Shown here in pieces: positions 6,687 through 14,925 of a DNA stretch of 35,242 bases (positions are counted from its first letter, which is position 1; every line of letters begins with the position of its first letter). The position numbers and the translations under genes were made by a program. The notes below the pieces were generated by a model that saw nothing but the letters and a program-made list of their open reading frames with translations, had not been told where the DNA came from and did not search any database. The DNA lies in contig JAJYGF010000013.1 in assembly GCA_021785125.1 (NCBI GenBank), positions 105,413 to 140,654 of the forward strand. Reading direction: 5' to 3'. Origin of the DNA: a bacterium (GTDB lineage Bacteria; Patescibacteriota; Minisyncoccia; Moranbacterales; UBA2206).

Positions 6687-9254
6687 ATGAAAGAAATTTC
6701 CAAACAATACGATTTTAAGGCAAAAGAGCCTAAAATATACGCAAAATGGGAGAAAAGCGGGTTTTTTAATCCTGACAATATCAAGACTGAGAAAAGATAT
6801 TCCAACATTCTTCCTCCACCAAATGCCAACGGAGAGCTTCATCTTGGCCATGCCAGCGGATATGCCGTGATGGATATTTTTGGGCGCTTTGAAAGGATGA
6901 ATGGAAAAAAGGTTTTATTGCTTCCAGGAAAAGATCATGGCGGAATTCAAACCCAGGTAGTATTTGAGAGGAAAATAAAAGAAGAAAGGGGCGTAACTCG
7001 GCACGAGCTTGGCAGAGAGAGATTTTATAAGGAATGTTATGAATTTTCAAATGGCAGTTCAAAATATATGCGTTCTCAGGAAAAAAGGATCGGAATCAGT
7101 GCGGATTGGTCACGGGAAAAATTCACGCTTGATCCTGATGTTTCCAGAATCGCATTGGAGACTTTTGTAAAGATGCATAGAGAGGAATTGGTCTACAAGG
7201 GCAATCGTATAATTAATTGGTGCCCAAGATGCGGTACGGCCCTTAGCGATATTGAAGTGATCCACAAGGAACGTGAAGGCAAATTATACTACATAAAATA
7301 TCCCATCAAAGATTCCAAGGAATTTATTATTGTTGCAACAACGCGTCCGGAAACGATGCTGGGCGACACGGCTGTGGCTGTTAATCCAAAGGACAAAAGG
7401 TATCTGAGCTTTATCGGACAAACTATTGTTTTGCCGTTGCAAGAAAAAGAAATTCCAGTGATTGCAGACAGGAGGATCGATATGGAGTTTGGGACTGGTG
7501 CAGTAAAAGTAACTCCGGCACATGATCCGCTGGACTGGCAGATCGGAAAAGACCACAAATTGGAAGAAGTGCAAGTTATCGATGAGAAAGCTCAAATCAC
7601 GGCTAATGGCGGGAAGTACGAAGGTTTGGATGTCCTTGAGGCACGCTCCAAAATCCTTTTGGATCTTGATGAATTAGGGCTCTTGGAAAAAGAAGAAGTT
7701 TTGGTAAATAATGTTTCTGCTTGTGAAAGATGCAAAACAACCATAGAACCGCTCATAAGCAAGCAATGGTTTATCAATGTTGATGCAAAAAAATATTCCA
7801 TCAAGAAAAAAACTCTCGAAGCCATCAAATCGGGAAAGTTAAATATTTATCCGGCTAGTTTGAAAAAGGTGATGATACAGTGGCTGGGCAATCTGCAAGA
7901 TTGGTGCATATCCAGACAAATTTGGTGGGGGCCACAATTTCCAGTTTGGTATAAGGGCGAGGAAATTTATGTCGGTCTAGAAGCGCCGAAAGGAGAGGGT
8001 TGGGTACAAGACGAAAATACTTTTGACGCTTGGTTCTTTTCTGGCCAATGGCCATACACGACTCTTGGGTATCCAGATAGTAAAGACTATGATGAATTTT
8101 ACCCGACCGATATGATGATAATGGGTAAAGATATCCTGTTTTTTTGGTCAGCTAGAATGTTGATGCTGAGTTTATATAGGACCGGAAAAATTCCATTTAA
8201 AAATTTATATTTCACAGGATTAGTTCGAGATAAAGACGGACATAAATTTTCTAAATCACGCGGAAATGGAATAGATCCATTGGACATGATTGATAAATTT
8301 GGGGCGGATGCATTGCGTTTGAGCTTGGTCATGGATATCGCTCCTGGTCAAGACACTAGATTGTATGAAGAAAAAATAGAAAGCTTTCGAAATTTTATAA
8401 CCAAACTCTGGAATATTTCCAAGTATTGCAAACAATCGGATGAAAAATTTGTCTTGGTTGAAAAAATCAGCAAGAAAGACCTGAAAAGCTTATCAGACAA
8501 ATGGATCATATCAGAACTCGAAGGAGTGACGAAGAAAGTGACGGATCTTATTAAGGAAAAAAACATTTCTTTGGCTCAAGATGCATTGCGCAGATTCACT
8601 TGGGACAGTTTTGCGGATTGGTACATCGAAATAAACAAATTGGAAAAAAATACAAAGGTGTTGGGATATGTTTTGGACAAGATTTTGAAATTATGGCATC
8701 CGTTCACGCCGTTTATTACTGAAGAAATATATGGCATCTTAAATAATGATGAGAAGCTTTTAATGGTTGCCAAGTGGCCGAAAAGTGAAAATAAATTTAT
8801 TGATAAAGAAGCGGAAAATAATTTTGCCGACCTGCGGGAACTGGTCGGAAAGATCAGAAACATCCGCTCGAGCTATCATATCGATCAAGCCGAACAGATA
8901 GAGGCATTCGCAGACAGAAGAATAGAAAAAGATATCATTGAAAGATTGGCACGAGTCAGGATTGAAACAGAGGGAAGGCCGAAGATCAAAATGCTGCAAT
9001 TATCCACGCGCAAAAGAAATTTCGAGCTTAACATTGCCAAATTGATAGATGTGGCCAAAGAGATCGCCTTTATGGACAAGGAAATCAAGATTTTGGAAGG
9101 GTTGATCAAGAAGAATGAAAGCATGTTGAAAAACAAGAGATTCGTGTCCGGCGCACCGGAGGAAGTGGTTGCGGCGGCCAAGGCGCGCTTGGAGGAGTAT
9201 GAGGAAAAATTGAAGATCCAGAAGGAATTGGAAAAAAATCTCCGGCGATTATAA
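6687..9254 (+). CDS. valS: Valyl-tRNA synthetase
   Basis: This cytoplasmic class I synthetase charges tRNA-Val and edits Thr-tRNA-Val. From the ATG at 6687 it has 855 residues, the usual ValRS size. It carries the HIGH-type PPPNANGELHLGHA near the N-terminus, and a zinc-type CPRCGTALS knuckle with a later CERCKTTIEP knuckle. The CP1 editing domain has TTRPETMLGDTAVAV and GTGAVKVTPAHDPLD. The catalytic KMSKS variant is KFSKSRGN, followed by the anticodon-binding helical domain. A C-terminal coiled-coil arm (KILEGLIKKNESML to KNLRRL) ends the protein. The frame is open upstream to a TTG at 6648, but that region overlaps the preceding terminator and the promoter, so the ATG is the start. It is transcribed alone, followed by the rnpB promoter. 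Confidence 0.96.
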   Translation: MKEISKQYDFKAKEPKIYAKWEKSGFFNPDNIKTEKRYSNILPPPNANGELHLGHASGYAVMDIFGRFERMNGKKVLLLPGKDHGGIQTQVVFERKIKEERGVTRHELGRERFYKECYEFSNGSSKYMRSQEKRIGISADWSREKFTLDPDVSRIALETFVKMHREELVYKGNRIINWCPRCGTALSDIEVIHKEREGKLYYIKYPIKDSKEFIIVATTRPETMLGDTAVAVNPKDKRYLSFIGQTIVLPLQEKEIPVIADRRIDMEFGTGAVKVTPAHDPLDWQIGKDHKLEEVQVIDEKAQITANGGKYEGLDVLEARSKILLDLDELGLLEKEEVLVNNVSACERCKTTIEPLISKQWFINVDAKKYSIKKKTLEAIKSGKLNIYPASLKKVMIQWLGNLQDWCISRQIWWGPQFPVWYKGEEIYVGLEAPKGEGWVQDENTFDAWFFSGQWPYTTLGYPDSKDYDEFYPTDMMIMGKDILFFWSARMLMLSLYRTGKIPFKNLYFTGLVRDKDGHKFSKSRGNGIDPLDMIDKFGADALRLSLVMDIAPGQDTRLYEEKIESFRNFITKLWNISKYCKQSDEKFVLVEKISKKDLKSLSDKWIISELEGVTKKVTDLIKEKNISLAQDALRRFTWDSFADWYIEINKLEKNTKVLGYVLDKILKLWHPFTPFITEEIYGILNNDEKLLMVAKWPKSENKFIDKEAENNFADLRELVGKIRNIRSSYHIDQAEQIEAFADRRIEKDIIERLARVRIETEGRPKIKMLQLSTRKRNFELNIAKLIDVAKEIAFMDKEIKILEGLIKKNESMLKNKRFVSGAPEEVVAAAKARLEEYEEKLKIQKELEKNLRRL

Positions 9255-9286
9255 GGCTTGGATAAGGCTTTATTTTCTGAATTTGA

Positions 9287-9315
9287 TTGACAAATCGCAA
9301 AAAATAGACTATTAT
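9287..9315 (+). promoter_or_regulatory. Promoter of RNase P RNA
   Basis: TTGACA (9287-9292), 17-base spacer, TATTAT (9310-9315): a near-consensus sigma-70-type promoter placing transcription start near 9322, about 20 bases before the mature 5' end predicted from the P1 helix. Confidence 0.75.
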
Positions 9316-9343
9316 TAAAAGTGTTTTTTGATAATTGGATAGA

Positions 9344-9738
9344 AGATTTATCAAAGCAAATTGAGTAATTACTGTGATGAAAATCACAGAGGAAAGTCCG
9401 GACATCCAGTCCCGCTTGACGGGGCGAAGGTAGCGGGTAACTCCCGTCTGGAGCGATCCAAGAGGTGCGAGCAGAGACGTCGAAACAAGTGATTGTTTTG
9501 AGCGCTTTCGCAAGAAGGCGTAGTCCCGCACTAATTTTGCTCTTTTATTTCGGCACGCAGTGCCGGAGCAAAATTAGTGCGGGAGTGAAACGGCAAAATC
9601 CTTACCCGGATGCAAGGCCGCGTCCAGTATTCCCCTAGGAAGTATTGGAAGTGCCGCATGAGGCCGATGGCGACATCGGTCCAAGATAAATTATTACTCA
9701 CGACAAAATCCGGCTTATAGATTTGCTTTGATAAATCT
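9344..9738 (+). ncRNA. rnpB: RNase P RNA
   Basis: The catalytic RNA of RNase P cleaves 5' leaders from pre-tRNA. The universal CR-I sequence GAGGAAAGTCCGGAC is at 9389-9403, and the 3' conserved CCGGCTTATA at 9710-9719. The two ends (9344-9361 and 9721-9738) are perfectly complementary over 18 bp, giving P1 and setting the boundaries. GTGCGAGCAGAGACG near 9465-9480 fits CR-II/III. A perfect 19-bp helix (9524-9542 with 9566-9584) capped by an inner 6-bp hairpin (9551-9565) occupies the P12 position and is longer than usual. In the P15/P16 region the hairpin 9624-9648 has loop CCCCTAGGA, in which I see no GGU for pairing with a tRNA CCA end. The total is 395 bases, type A-like. Confidence 0.94.
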
Positions 9739-9824
9739 CATATCCAATGCTTGCGGATATCCGCAAATGTTTAAGGGATGTATCCGAATAAATATTTTTA
9801 ATCATTCGCGAGCTTCAGCATTTT

Positions 9825-11240
9825 ATGAAACGATCAGAGTTATTCTTCAGCGCCATCCAGATCCCGGTCGATTTTATGATGATATTTTTGGCCGGCATGA
9901 CAGCTTTCGTCGTCCGAAATGTGCCGGAAATCTTGGCGCTCCAGCCGAAGCTGTATACCTTTAAGTTCCATTCCTATCTCATGATCCTTTTGGCGGTGGT
10001 ACCGCTTTTTATTTTGATCTATGCCATCGAGGGTTTGTATGCTATCCGAGTAACTCGAAAGTTTTGGAAGGAAGCGCTGGACGTTTTCAAGGCGACGTCG
10101 ATCGGTTTGGTCATAATCATCGTCGGCATATTTCTACAGAGACATTGGTTTTCGTCACGCTTTGTGATTTTGGCCGCTTGGATGATGGCGGTTCTTTATG
10201 TCGTTATCGCAAGATATCTGATACATTTGATCCAAAAATGGTTAGTTAATTATAAAGGTTTGGGAGTTCACCGACTTCTGTTGATCGGCCGTAATGGCAA
10301 ATTGGACACCATATCCAAGCTTATAAAGCAAAATAAAAATCTGGGATATAAAATCATCGATCAGATTGACACGGCCCATTTGAAAGTGGTGCGCGCTATC
10401 CGCGAAGAAAGAGGCGTAGATGAGATCATCCTGTGTGAGCCGTCCGTGACGGACGATGAACAGGAAAAGCTGATCGATTATTGCGCGATCAACAACATCG
10501 CCTACAAATTCATCCCAACCACTCTGCAGACTTCCAATTATGAGGTCGGCGTGCTTAACGGAGAGCCATTGATCGAAGTCAAGCACACGCCGCTGGACGG
10601 ATGGGGGAAGATATTGAAAAGAACCTTTGATGTCATAGTTGCGCTGATCGGCATCATTATAACTTCGCCGATCATGATCGTGACGGCGATCGCGATCCGG
10701 CTGGACAGCCAGGGCCCGATCATCTACAAGAATGAAAGAGTCGGCAATGATGGCAAGAAATTTTTCGTCTACAAGTTCCGCTACATGAAATGGGAATGCT
10801 GTGTCACCAATGAGAATCCGGCTCTGGATGAAGCTCTGAAGCTGGAGAAGAATTTGATCGAAAAGCAGAGCGTGAGGAAGGGGCCGCTATACAAGATCAA
10901 AGATGACCCGAGAAAGACCAGCGTCGGGAAGTTCATAGAGAGATATTCCATCGATGAATTGCCGCAGTTTTTTAATGTCCTGTTCGGCTCGATGAGTATG
11001 GTGGGTCCGCGTCCCCATCAGCATCGCGAAGTCGAGAAATATATGGACTATCATCGCCGCCTTTTGACGATCAAACCCGGAGTGACCGGCATGGCGCAAG
11101 TTTCCGGACGCTCGGACCTGGATTTTGAGGATGAATATCGACTAGATTTGTATTATATTGAAAATTGGTCCTTGAAATTGGATGTCCAGATTTGTCTCAA
11201 GACCATTGGGGTTCTGTTCAGAAAGAGACGCAATTTATAG
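9825..11240 (+). CDS. Polyprenyl glycosylphosphotransferase (WcaJ/RfbP-like)
   Basis: This 471-residue enzyme transfers a sugar-1-phosphate from a nucleotide sugar to undecaprenyl phosphate, the first step of a surface polysaccharide. The N-terminal part has four to five membrane helices (about residues 10-125). A central CoA-binding-like cytosolic domain follows (about 140-260, LLIGRNGKLDTI). The C-terminal bacterial sugar transferase domain starts at KRTFDVIVALIGIIITSPIM and contains RLDSQGPIIYKNERVGNDGKKF, DELPQFFNVLFGSMSMVGPRP and KPGVTGMAQVSGRSDLDFEDEYRLDLYYIENWS. The usual KFRSM motif reads KFRYM here. It begins the 9.8-20.2 kb polysaccharide cluster and ends at a terminator. The sugar is not predictable. 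Confidence 0.93.
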   Translation: MKRSELFFSAIQIPVDFMMIFLAGMTAFVVRNVPEILALQPKLYTFKFHSYLMILLAVVPLFILIYAIEGLYAIRVTRKFWKEALDVFKATSIGLVIIIVGIFLQRHWFSSRFVILAAWMMAVLYVVIARYLIHLIQKWLVNYKGLGVHRLLLIGRNGKLDTISKLIKQNKNLGYKIIDQIDTAHLKVVRAIREERGVDEIILCEPSVTDDEQEKLIDYCAINNIAYKFIPTTLQTSNYEVGVLNGEPLIEVKHTPLDGWGKILKRTFDVIVALIGIIITSPIMIVTAIAIRLDSQGPIIYKNERVGNDGKKFFVYKFRYMKWECCVTNENPALDEALKLEKNLIEKQSVRKGPLYKIKDDPRKTSVGKFIERYSIDELPQFFNVLFGSMSMVGPRPHQHREVEKYMDYHRRLLTIKPGVTGMAQVSGRSDLDFEDEYRLDLYYIENWSLKLDVQICLKTIGVLFRKRRNL

Positions 11241-11253
11241 AAATTTATGCAAA

Positions 11254-11277
11254 CCGCTCGCAAGGGCGGCTTTTTTT
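11254..11277 (+). terminator. Terminator overlapping the next promoter
   Basis: CCGCTC (11254-11259), GCAA tetraloop, GGGCGG (11264-11269), then a run of seven T (11271-11277). The last T residues are also the first bases of the next gene's -35 box. Confidence 0.8.
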
Positions 11278-11304
11278 GTCTAAAACCGGCAAAAAAGCTA
11301 TAAT
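11276..11304 (+). promoter_or_regulatory. Promoter of the methyltransferase-like gene
   Basis: TTGTCT (11276-11281), 17-base spacer, TATAAT (11299-11304). The ATG at 11308 is only three bases after the -10 and is likely at or before the transcription start; the in-frame ATG at 11317 fits better as the used start. Confidence 0.75.
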
Positions 11305-11316
11305 TAAATGGCTACT

Positions 11317-11844
11317 ATGCTTGAGGTGATATTTTCCATTTTCATAATCCTTCTGGTCTTGTGGATCGCGATTTCCAGTATCCGCGGATTTGTGATCGGC
11401 GCGCCGATCCTGTATTCGCCGAAGCGGGCGACAGAAGAGGCTTTGAAGGCGGTGGATGCGAAGCCGGGCGAAAGGTTTGTCGATCTGGGGATGGGCAACG
11501 GCCGGTCCTTGATCATCGCGGCGAAAAAATTCGGACTGGATGTCTCGGGTTATGAGATGTCGCCGATCATATTCTGGCTGGCCAAACTCAATTTATTTCT
11601 GCATGGCATCGGGAAGAGCCGACTTTTCATGAAAAATTTCTACAAAGAAGATCTGTCAAGAAACGATATCATTTTCTGCTTTCTGACGCCGCCGGCCATG
11701 AAAAGATTGAGGGATAAATTTGAAAAGGAATTGAAGAAGGGGACTAGAGTCATTTCATACGGCTTTCGGATAGATGGCTGGCAGGAAAAAGAAATCCTGA
11801 ATCCAGGCCTGCCAGGGAAAATATTTATCTATCAAAAAGACTAA
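11317..11844 (+). CDS. Membrane-anchored SAM-dependent methyltransferase-like protein
   Basis: This 175-residue protein (178 from the ATG at 11308) has one N-terminal membrane helix (VIFSIFIILLVLWIAISSI). A compact Rossmann methyltransferase fold follows: KPGERFVDLGMGNGRSLIIAAKKFGLDVSGYEMSP contains the motif I DLGxGxGR and the acidic end of strand 2 (GYE). NDIIFCFLTPPAMKRL matches the motif IV region. Related small anchored methyltransferases are common beside Patescibacteria polysaccharide loci. The substrate is unknown. Its stop is four bases before the next glycosyltransferase, so it is the first gene of a long operon. The start at 11317 is chosen from the promoter position. Confidence 0.8.
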   Translation: MLEVIFSIFIILLVLWIAISSIRGFVIGAPILYSPKRATEEALKAVDAKPGERFVDLGMGNGRSLIIAAKKFGLDVSGYEMSPIIFWLAKLNLFLHGIGKSRLFMKNFYKEDLSRNDIIFCFLTPPAMKRLRDKFEKELKKGTRVISYGFRIDGWQEKEILNPGLPGKIFIYQKD

Positions 11845-11848
11845 TCTT

Positions 11849-12952
11849 ATGCGGATCGCTTTGGTTCATGATTACTTGGTGCAGAACGGCGGCGCGGAAA
11901 AAGTGCTGGAGTGCTTCGCCGAGCTTTTCCCGCAGGCGCCGATATATACGATTGTCTATAACAAGAGATTCATGCACGGAAGGTTCGCGGACAGGAAGAT
12001 CCGGACGTCTTTCATCCAGAAGATGCCTTTTGCTAAAAGCTATCACCGCATCTTTCCGGAGCTCATGCCGATGGCGATTGAACAGTTTGATTTTTCCAAT
12101 TATGACATCGTGCTGTCCGATTCATCGAGCTATGCCAAGGGCATCATCACCGGTCCGGAAACCCTGCATATCTGCTATATGCATACGCCGATGCGATATG
12201 CGTGGGACGACTGCCAAAAATATACCAATGATTTCTATTTTCCGAATTTTATCAAGAAATTGGTGCCTTTCGCGATGAACTATATCCGCATCTGGGACCG
12301 CATCAGCGCGGACCGGCCGGACAGATTGATCGCCAATTCCAATTTCGTCGCCAAAAGAATAAGGAAATATTATAAACGAGACAGCGCAGTTATTCATCCG
12401 CCAGTCAATGTCGATCGGTTTTATGCCGGCAAGGGCGGAGATTATTATCTGATGGTCGGGCGGCTTCTGGCCTACAAGCGCCATGATATCGCCATCCGGG
12501 CTTTCAATAAATTGGGACGCAAGCTCAAGATAATCGGACGCGGGCCGGAGCTCAAGCGCCTGAAGCGGATGGCCAGGCCGAACATCGAGTTCTTGGATCG
12601 AGTGGCGGATTCGGAACTGCCGGAATATTATGCCGGATGCAAGGCTTTTATTTTTCCGCAGGAGGAGGATTTCGGCATCGTAGCCATTGAGGCGATGGCA
12701 TCGGGGCGGCCGGTGGTCGCGTTTCGCGGCGGAGACATCATGGAGCATGTCGAAGAAGGGAAGACTGGCATCTTCTTTGACAGGCAGGATGCCCAAGACA
12801 TTATCGAAGCGGTGAAGAGGTTGGATGATTTTTCATTCGATCCGGATCATATCCGCGCTCAGGCGGAAAAATTTGACAAAAGCCTTTTCAAGGCTAAAAT
12901 TAAGGAATATATAGAGAATTCCTATACGGAATTCAAAATTTCTAAGTCCTAA
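11849..12952 (+). CDS. GT4 family glycosyltransferase
   Basis: This 367-residue cytoplasmic or peripheral GT-B glycosyltransferase transfers a sugar from an NDP-sugar during surface glycan assembly. The N-terminal acceptor domain begins MRIALVHDYLVQNGGAEKVLECFAELFP, with the glycine loop typical of GT4. The C-terminal donor domain includes YYLMVGRLLAYKRHDIAIRAF, IIGRGPELKRLKRMA and the E-x7-E motif in FPQEEDFGIVAIEAMASGRPVVAFRGGD. It resembles the WcaL/RfaG-like subfamily with a HTPMRYAWDDCQKY segment. It is four bases after the methyltransferase gene and one of three GT4 genes here. Donor and acceptor cannot be read. Confidence 0.92.
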   Translation: MRIALVHDYLVQNGGAEKVLECFAELFPQAPIYTIVYNKRFMHGRFADRKIRTSFIQKMPFAKSYHRIFPELMPMAIEQFDFSNYDIVLSDSSSYAKGIITGPETLHICYMHTPMRYAWDDCQKYTNDFYFPNFIKKLVPFAMNYIRIWDRISADRPDRLIANSNFVAKRIRKYYKRDSAVIHPPVNVDRFYAGKGGDYYLMVGRLLAYKRHDIAIRAFNKLGRKLKIIGRGPELKRLKRMARPNIEFLDRVADSELPEYYAGCKAFIFPQEEDFGIVAIEAMASGRPVVAFRGGDIMEHVEEGKTGIFFDRQDAQDIIEAVKRLDDFSFDPDHIRAQAEKFDKSLFKAKIKEYIENSYTEFKISKS

Positions 12953-13035
12953 TTACTAATTTCTAAATAATTTCTAATTATAAAATTTTTAAATTATTAA
13001 TTGTTTGAAAATTGAAAATTAGTAATTGAAAATTT
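12951..13035. repeat. Very AT-rich spacer with inverted repeat
   Basis: This 80-base gap between two cluster genes is almost only A and T. AATTACTAATT (12951-12961) has its exact reverse complement AATTAGTAATT at 13017-13027. The interior contains further AATT-type units. It could form a long weak hairpin. There is no terminator signature. Confidence 0.5.
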
Positions 13036-13641
13036 ATGGAGCTAAAGGAATATTTGCGGATCATCAAAAAAGACATGAAAGTCTTTTTGGGGGTGATAAT
13101 CGTGACCGTGCTCGGCACTTTTGCATTTTTTGCAGTGAAGCCGGTCACATATCCGACTTCTTTGGCACTCAATATCACGCGCAGCGGATCACAGCAGACC
13201 GCGGACTATAAATACGACGATTTCTATCGGATCCAGGCGGATGATAAATTTGCCGACACCGTGGTGCAGTGGCTCGAGGATCCGCAGACAGTGGCGGATA
13301 TCTACAAGGCGGCCGGTTTGGACGTGAGCCGATTCAGCATCGGGCAATTGTCGAAAATCTTCTCGGCGGAAAAGCTTTCTTCCCAATTCGTCTCGATCTC
13401 TTTCGCGGCGCGCAGTAAGGATTCGGCTAAAAAGATCTCCGGTGCGATTTCCGGCGTTCTTGGCCGCAAGACGGATGCATTGAACAAGGATCAGAATGAG
13501 AACACGTGGTTTGAAATCCTGGCGCAGGATCCGGTCATCGTCAAATATCGCGTCAGTCCGCTCATCCTTCTCGCGATTTCTCTTGCGGCCGGCATTTTCC
13601 TGGCTTTTTGGGTGGTTATGCTGCGCCATTATTTGAAGTAA
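13036..13641 (+). CDS. Wzz-like polysaccharide chain-length / co-polymerase protein
   Basis: This 201-residue protein has two membrane helices, one near each end: FLGVIIVTVLGTFAFFAV (about 15-34) and PLILLAISLAAGIFLAFWVVML (about 176-197). An extracytoplasmic domain lies between them. The start MELKEYLRIIKKDMKVFLGV matches the beginning of Wzz/Wzc-type polysaccharide co-polymerases. At 201 residues it is shorter than usual and has no C-terminal tyrosine kinase. In this family the protein sets glycan chain length or organises export. No Wzy polymerase gene is seen in the window. The call rests on topology, N-terminal sequence and context. Confidence 0.75.
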   Translation: MELKEYLRIIKKDMKVFLGVIIVTVLGTFAFFAVKPVTYPTSLALNITRSGSQQTADYKYDDFYRIQADDKFADTVVQWLEDPQTVADIYKAAGLDVSRFSIGQLSKIFSAEKLSSQFVSISFAARSKDSAKKISGAISGVLGRKTDALNKDQNENTWFEILAQDPVIVKYRVSPLILLAISLAAGIFLAFWVVMLRHYLK

Positions 13642-13650
13642 AGATAAGCG

Positions 13651-13698
13651 AGACATCGGATGTCCAATGCTCATGAAGGTTAAAGACATCCGATGTCT
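13651..13698. repeat. Paired palindrome (REPIN-like), 13-20-13 layout, second type
   Basis: GACATCGGATGTC (13652-13664) and its exact reverse complement GACATCCGATGTC (13685-13697) lie 20 bases apart; the match extends one base outward. Each unit is a palindrome around one central base. The element fills the gap between the Wzz-like gene and the next glycosyltransferase, ending nine bases before its ATG. The geometry equals that of 5339-5384. Confidence 0.75.
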
Positions 13699-13706
13699 GT
13701 AAATAT

Positions 13707-14870
13707 ATGCGGATCGGGATCGATGTCAGATGCTTGTCGGACGGGAGGCGGACAGGGGTCGAAGAATATACGCTCAATCTTTTGTCCAATCTGTTCGAGA
13801 TGGATCGGAGGAACGAATACGTCCTTTTTTTCAATTCCTACAGAAAAACAGGAGCTGATTTTTCGTGGATCGGGAAATATCCGAATGTAACGCTGAAAAA
13901 ATTCAATTATCCCAACAAGCTTCTGAATTTTTTGTTCTGGTATTTCAATTGGCCGAAGATCGACAAGATGATCGGCGGCGCGGATATCATCTTCATGCCC
14001 AACATAATTTTCGGAAGCGTGAGCAAGGATTCCAAATTGGTCGTGACTCTGCACGATCTGTCCTTTGAACGCTATCCGGAAACTTTTTCCTGGAAGCGGA
14101 GATTGTGGCATCTGTTCGTCAATCCGAAGAGCATCTGCCGGAAAGCGGACAGGATAATCGCGGTTTCCGAATCGACCAAAAATGACATCGCCAATCTGTA
14201 TGGGATCGATTCGAACAAGATCCGCATGATCCATAGCGGGCTCAGTGAAAAATTCGCGCCTGTGGATCGGAATAATGCCAAACTCATCCAGACGAAAGAA
14301 AAATATGATTTGCCGTACAAATTCATCTTGTATCTGGGAACGATCGAGCCGCGCAAGAACATCGCCGGCCTGGTGAGGGCGTTCAATGAACTGCAGAAGA
14401 TGGCCGCTGAAAAAAAATTGGAGGAGATTCTGCGCCACAAGCTGGTTATTGCCGGCTCTTCCGGCTGGCTGAGCAAAGAAATATTCGAAGAGATTGAATA
14501 TTCTCAGGCTAAGGACAAGATCATGGTCATAAATTTCGTGGAGGATGCGGACAAGGAATATGTCTTCAACCTGGCCTCCTTGTTCGTCTATCCGTCTCTG
14601 TTCGAAGGCTTCGGTTTTCCGCCGCTCGAAGCCATGGCTTGCGGCGTGCCGGTGGTCGCGTCCAACAACTCTTCGCTGCCGGAAATCATGGGGCAGGGCG
14701 GCGTGATGGTGGATCCGCACAAGCCGGATGAGATCGCCAAGGCGATGTTTGAGATCCTCACTGACGTGAAATTGCGGGAAGCATTGATCCAAAAAGGCAA
14801 GGCGCAGGCCGCCAAATTTGATTGGCAAAAGACGGCGGAAGAGTTTCTCAAGGTGATAAACAAAATATAG
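13707..14870 (+). CDS. GT4 family glycosyltransferase
   Basis: This 387-residue GT-B glycosyltransferase begins MRIGIDVRCLSDGRRTGVEEYTLNLLSNL, a GT4 start also seen in mannosyl- and rhamnosyltransferases of surface glycans. HDLSFERYPETFSWKRR and RIIAVSESTKNDIANLYGI belong to the acceptor domain. The donor domain shows YLGTIEPRKNIAGLVRAFNEL, LVIAGSSGWLSKEIFEEI and SLFEGFGFPPLEAMACGVPVVASNNSSLPE with the E-x7-E nucleotide-sugar motif. It is similar in layout to the next gene, so the two may be an old duplication. Its stop codon lies in the stem of a terminator. The REPIN-like element is just upstream, leaving only a nine-base gap, and no clear Shine-Dalgarno site is present. Confidence 0.93.
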   Translation: MRIGIDVRCLSDGRRTGVEEYTLNLLSNLFEMDRRNEYVLFFNSYRKTGADFSWIGKYPNVTLKKFNYPNKLLNFLFWYFNWPKIDKMIGGADIIFMPNIIFGSVSKDSKLVVTLHDLSFERYPETFSWKRRLWHLFVNPKSICRKADRIIAVSESTKNDIANLYGIDSNKIRMIHSGLSEKFAPVDRNNAKLIQTKEKYDLPYKFILYLGTIEPRKNIAGLVRAFNELQKMAAEKKLEEILRHKLVIAGSSGWLSKEIFEEIEYSQAKDKIMVINFVEDADKEYVFNLASLFVYPSLFEGFGFPPLEAMACGVPVVASNNSSLPEIMGQGGVMVDPHKPDEIAKAMFEILTDVKLREALIQKGKAQAAKFDWQKTAEEFLKVINKI

Positions 14871-14890
14871 CTGGCAAATGCCAGCTTTTT
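14869..14890 (+). terminator. Rho-independent terminator after the second GT4 gene
   Basis: AGCTGGC (14869-14875), loop AAAT, GCCAGCT (14880-14886), then a T run to 14890. It overlaps the stop codon (14868-14870). Confidence 0.8.
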
Positions 14891-14910
14891 GTTTTATTTG
14901 AGGCCTTTTG

Positions 14911-14919
14911 TGGTATAAT
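14911..14919 (+). promoter_or_regulatory. Extended -10 promoter, near-leaderless start
   Basis: TGG-TATAAT is a perfect extended -10 with the -10 hexamer at 14914-14919. No good -35 is at standard spacing. The ATG at 14926 is six bases after it, so the transcript should start on or beside the start codon. Confidence 0.65.
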
Positions 14920-14925
14920 GAGACT

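Noticed and set aside
13680-14828. A 382-codon open frame antisense to a GT4 gene (and a 389-codon one at 14848-16017)
   Set aside because: Both mirror genuine glycosyltransferase genes with clear GT4 motifs; the antisense products have no domain and arise from codon bias.
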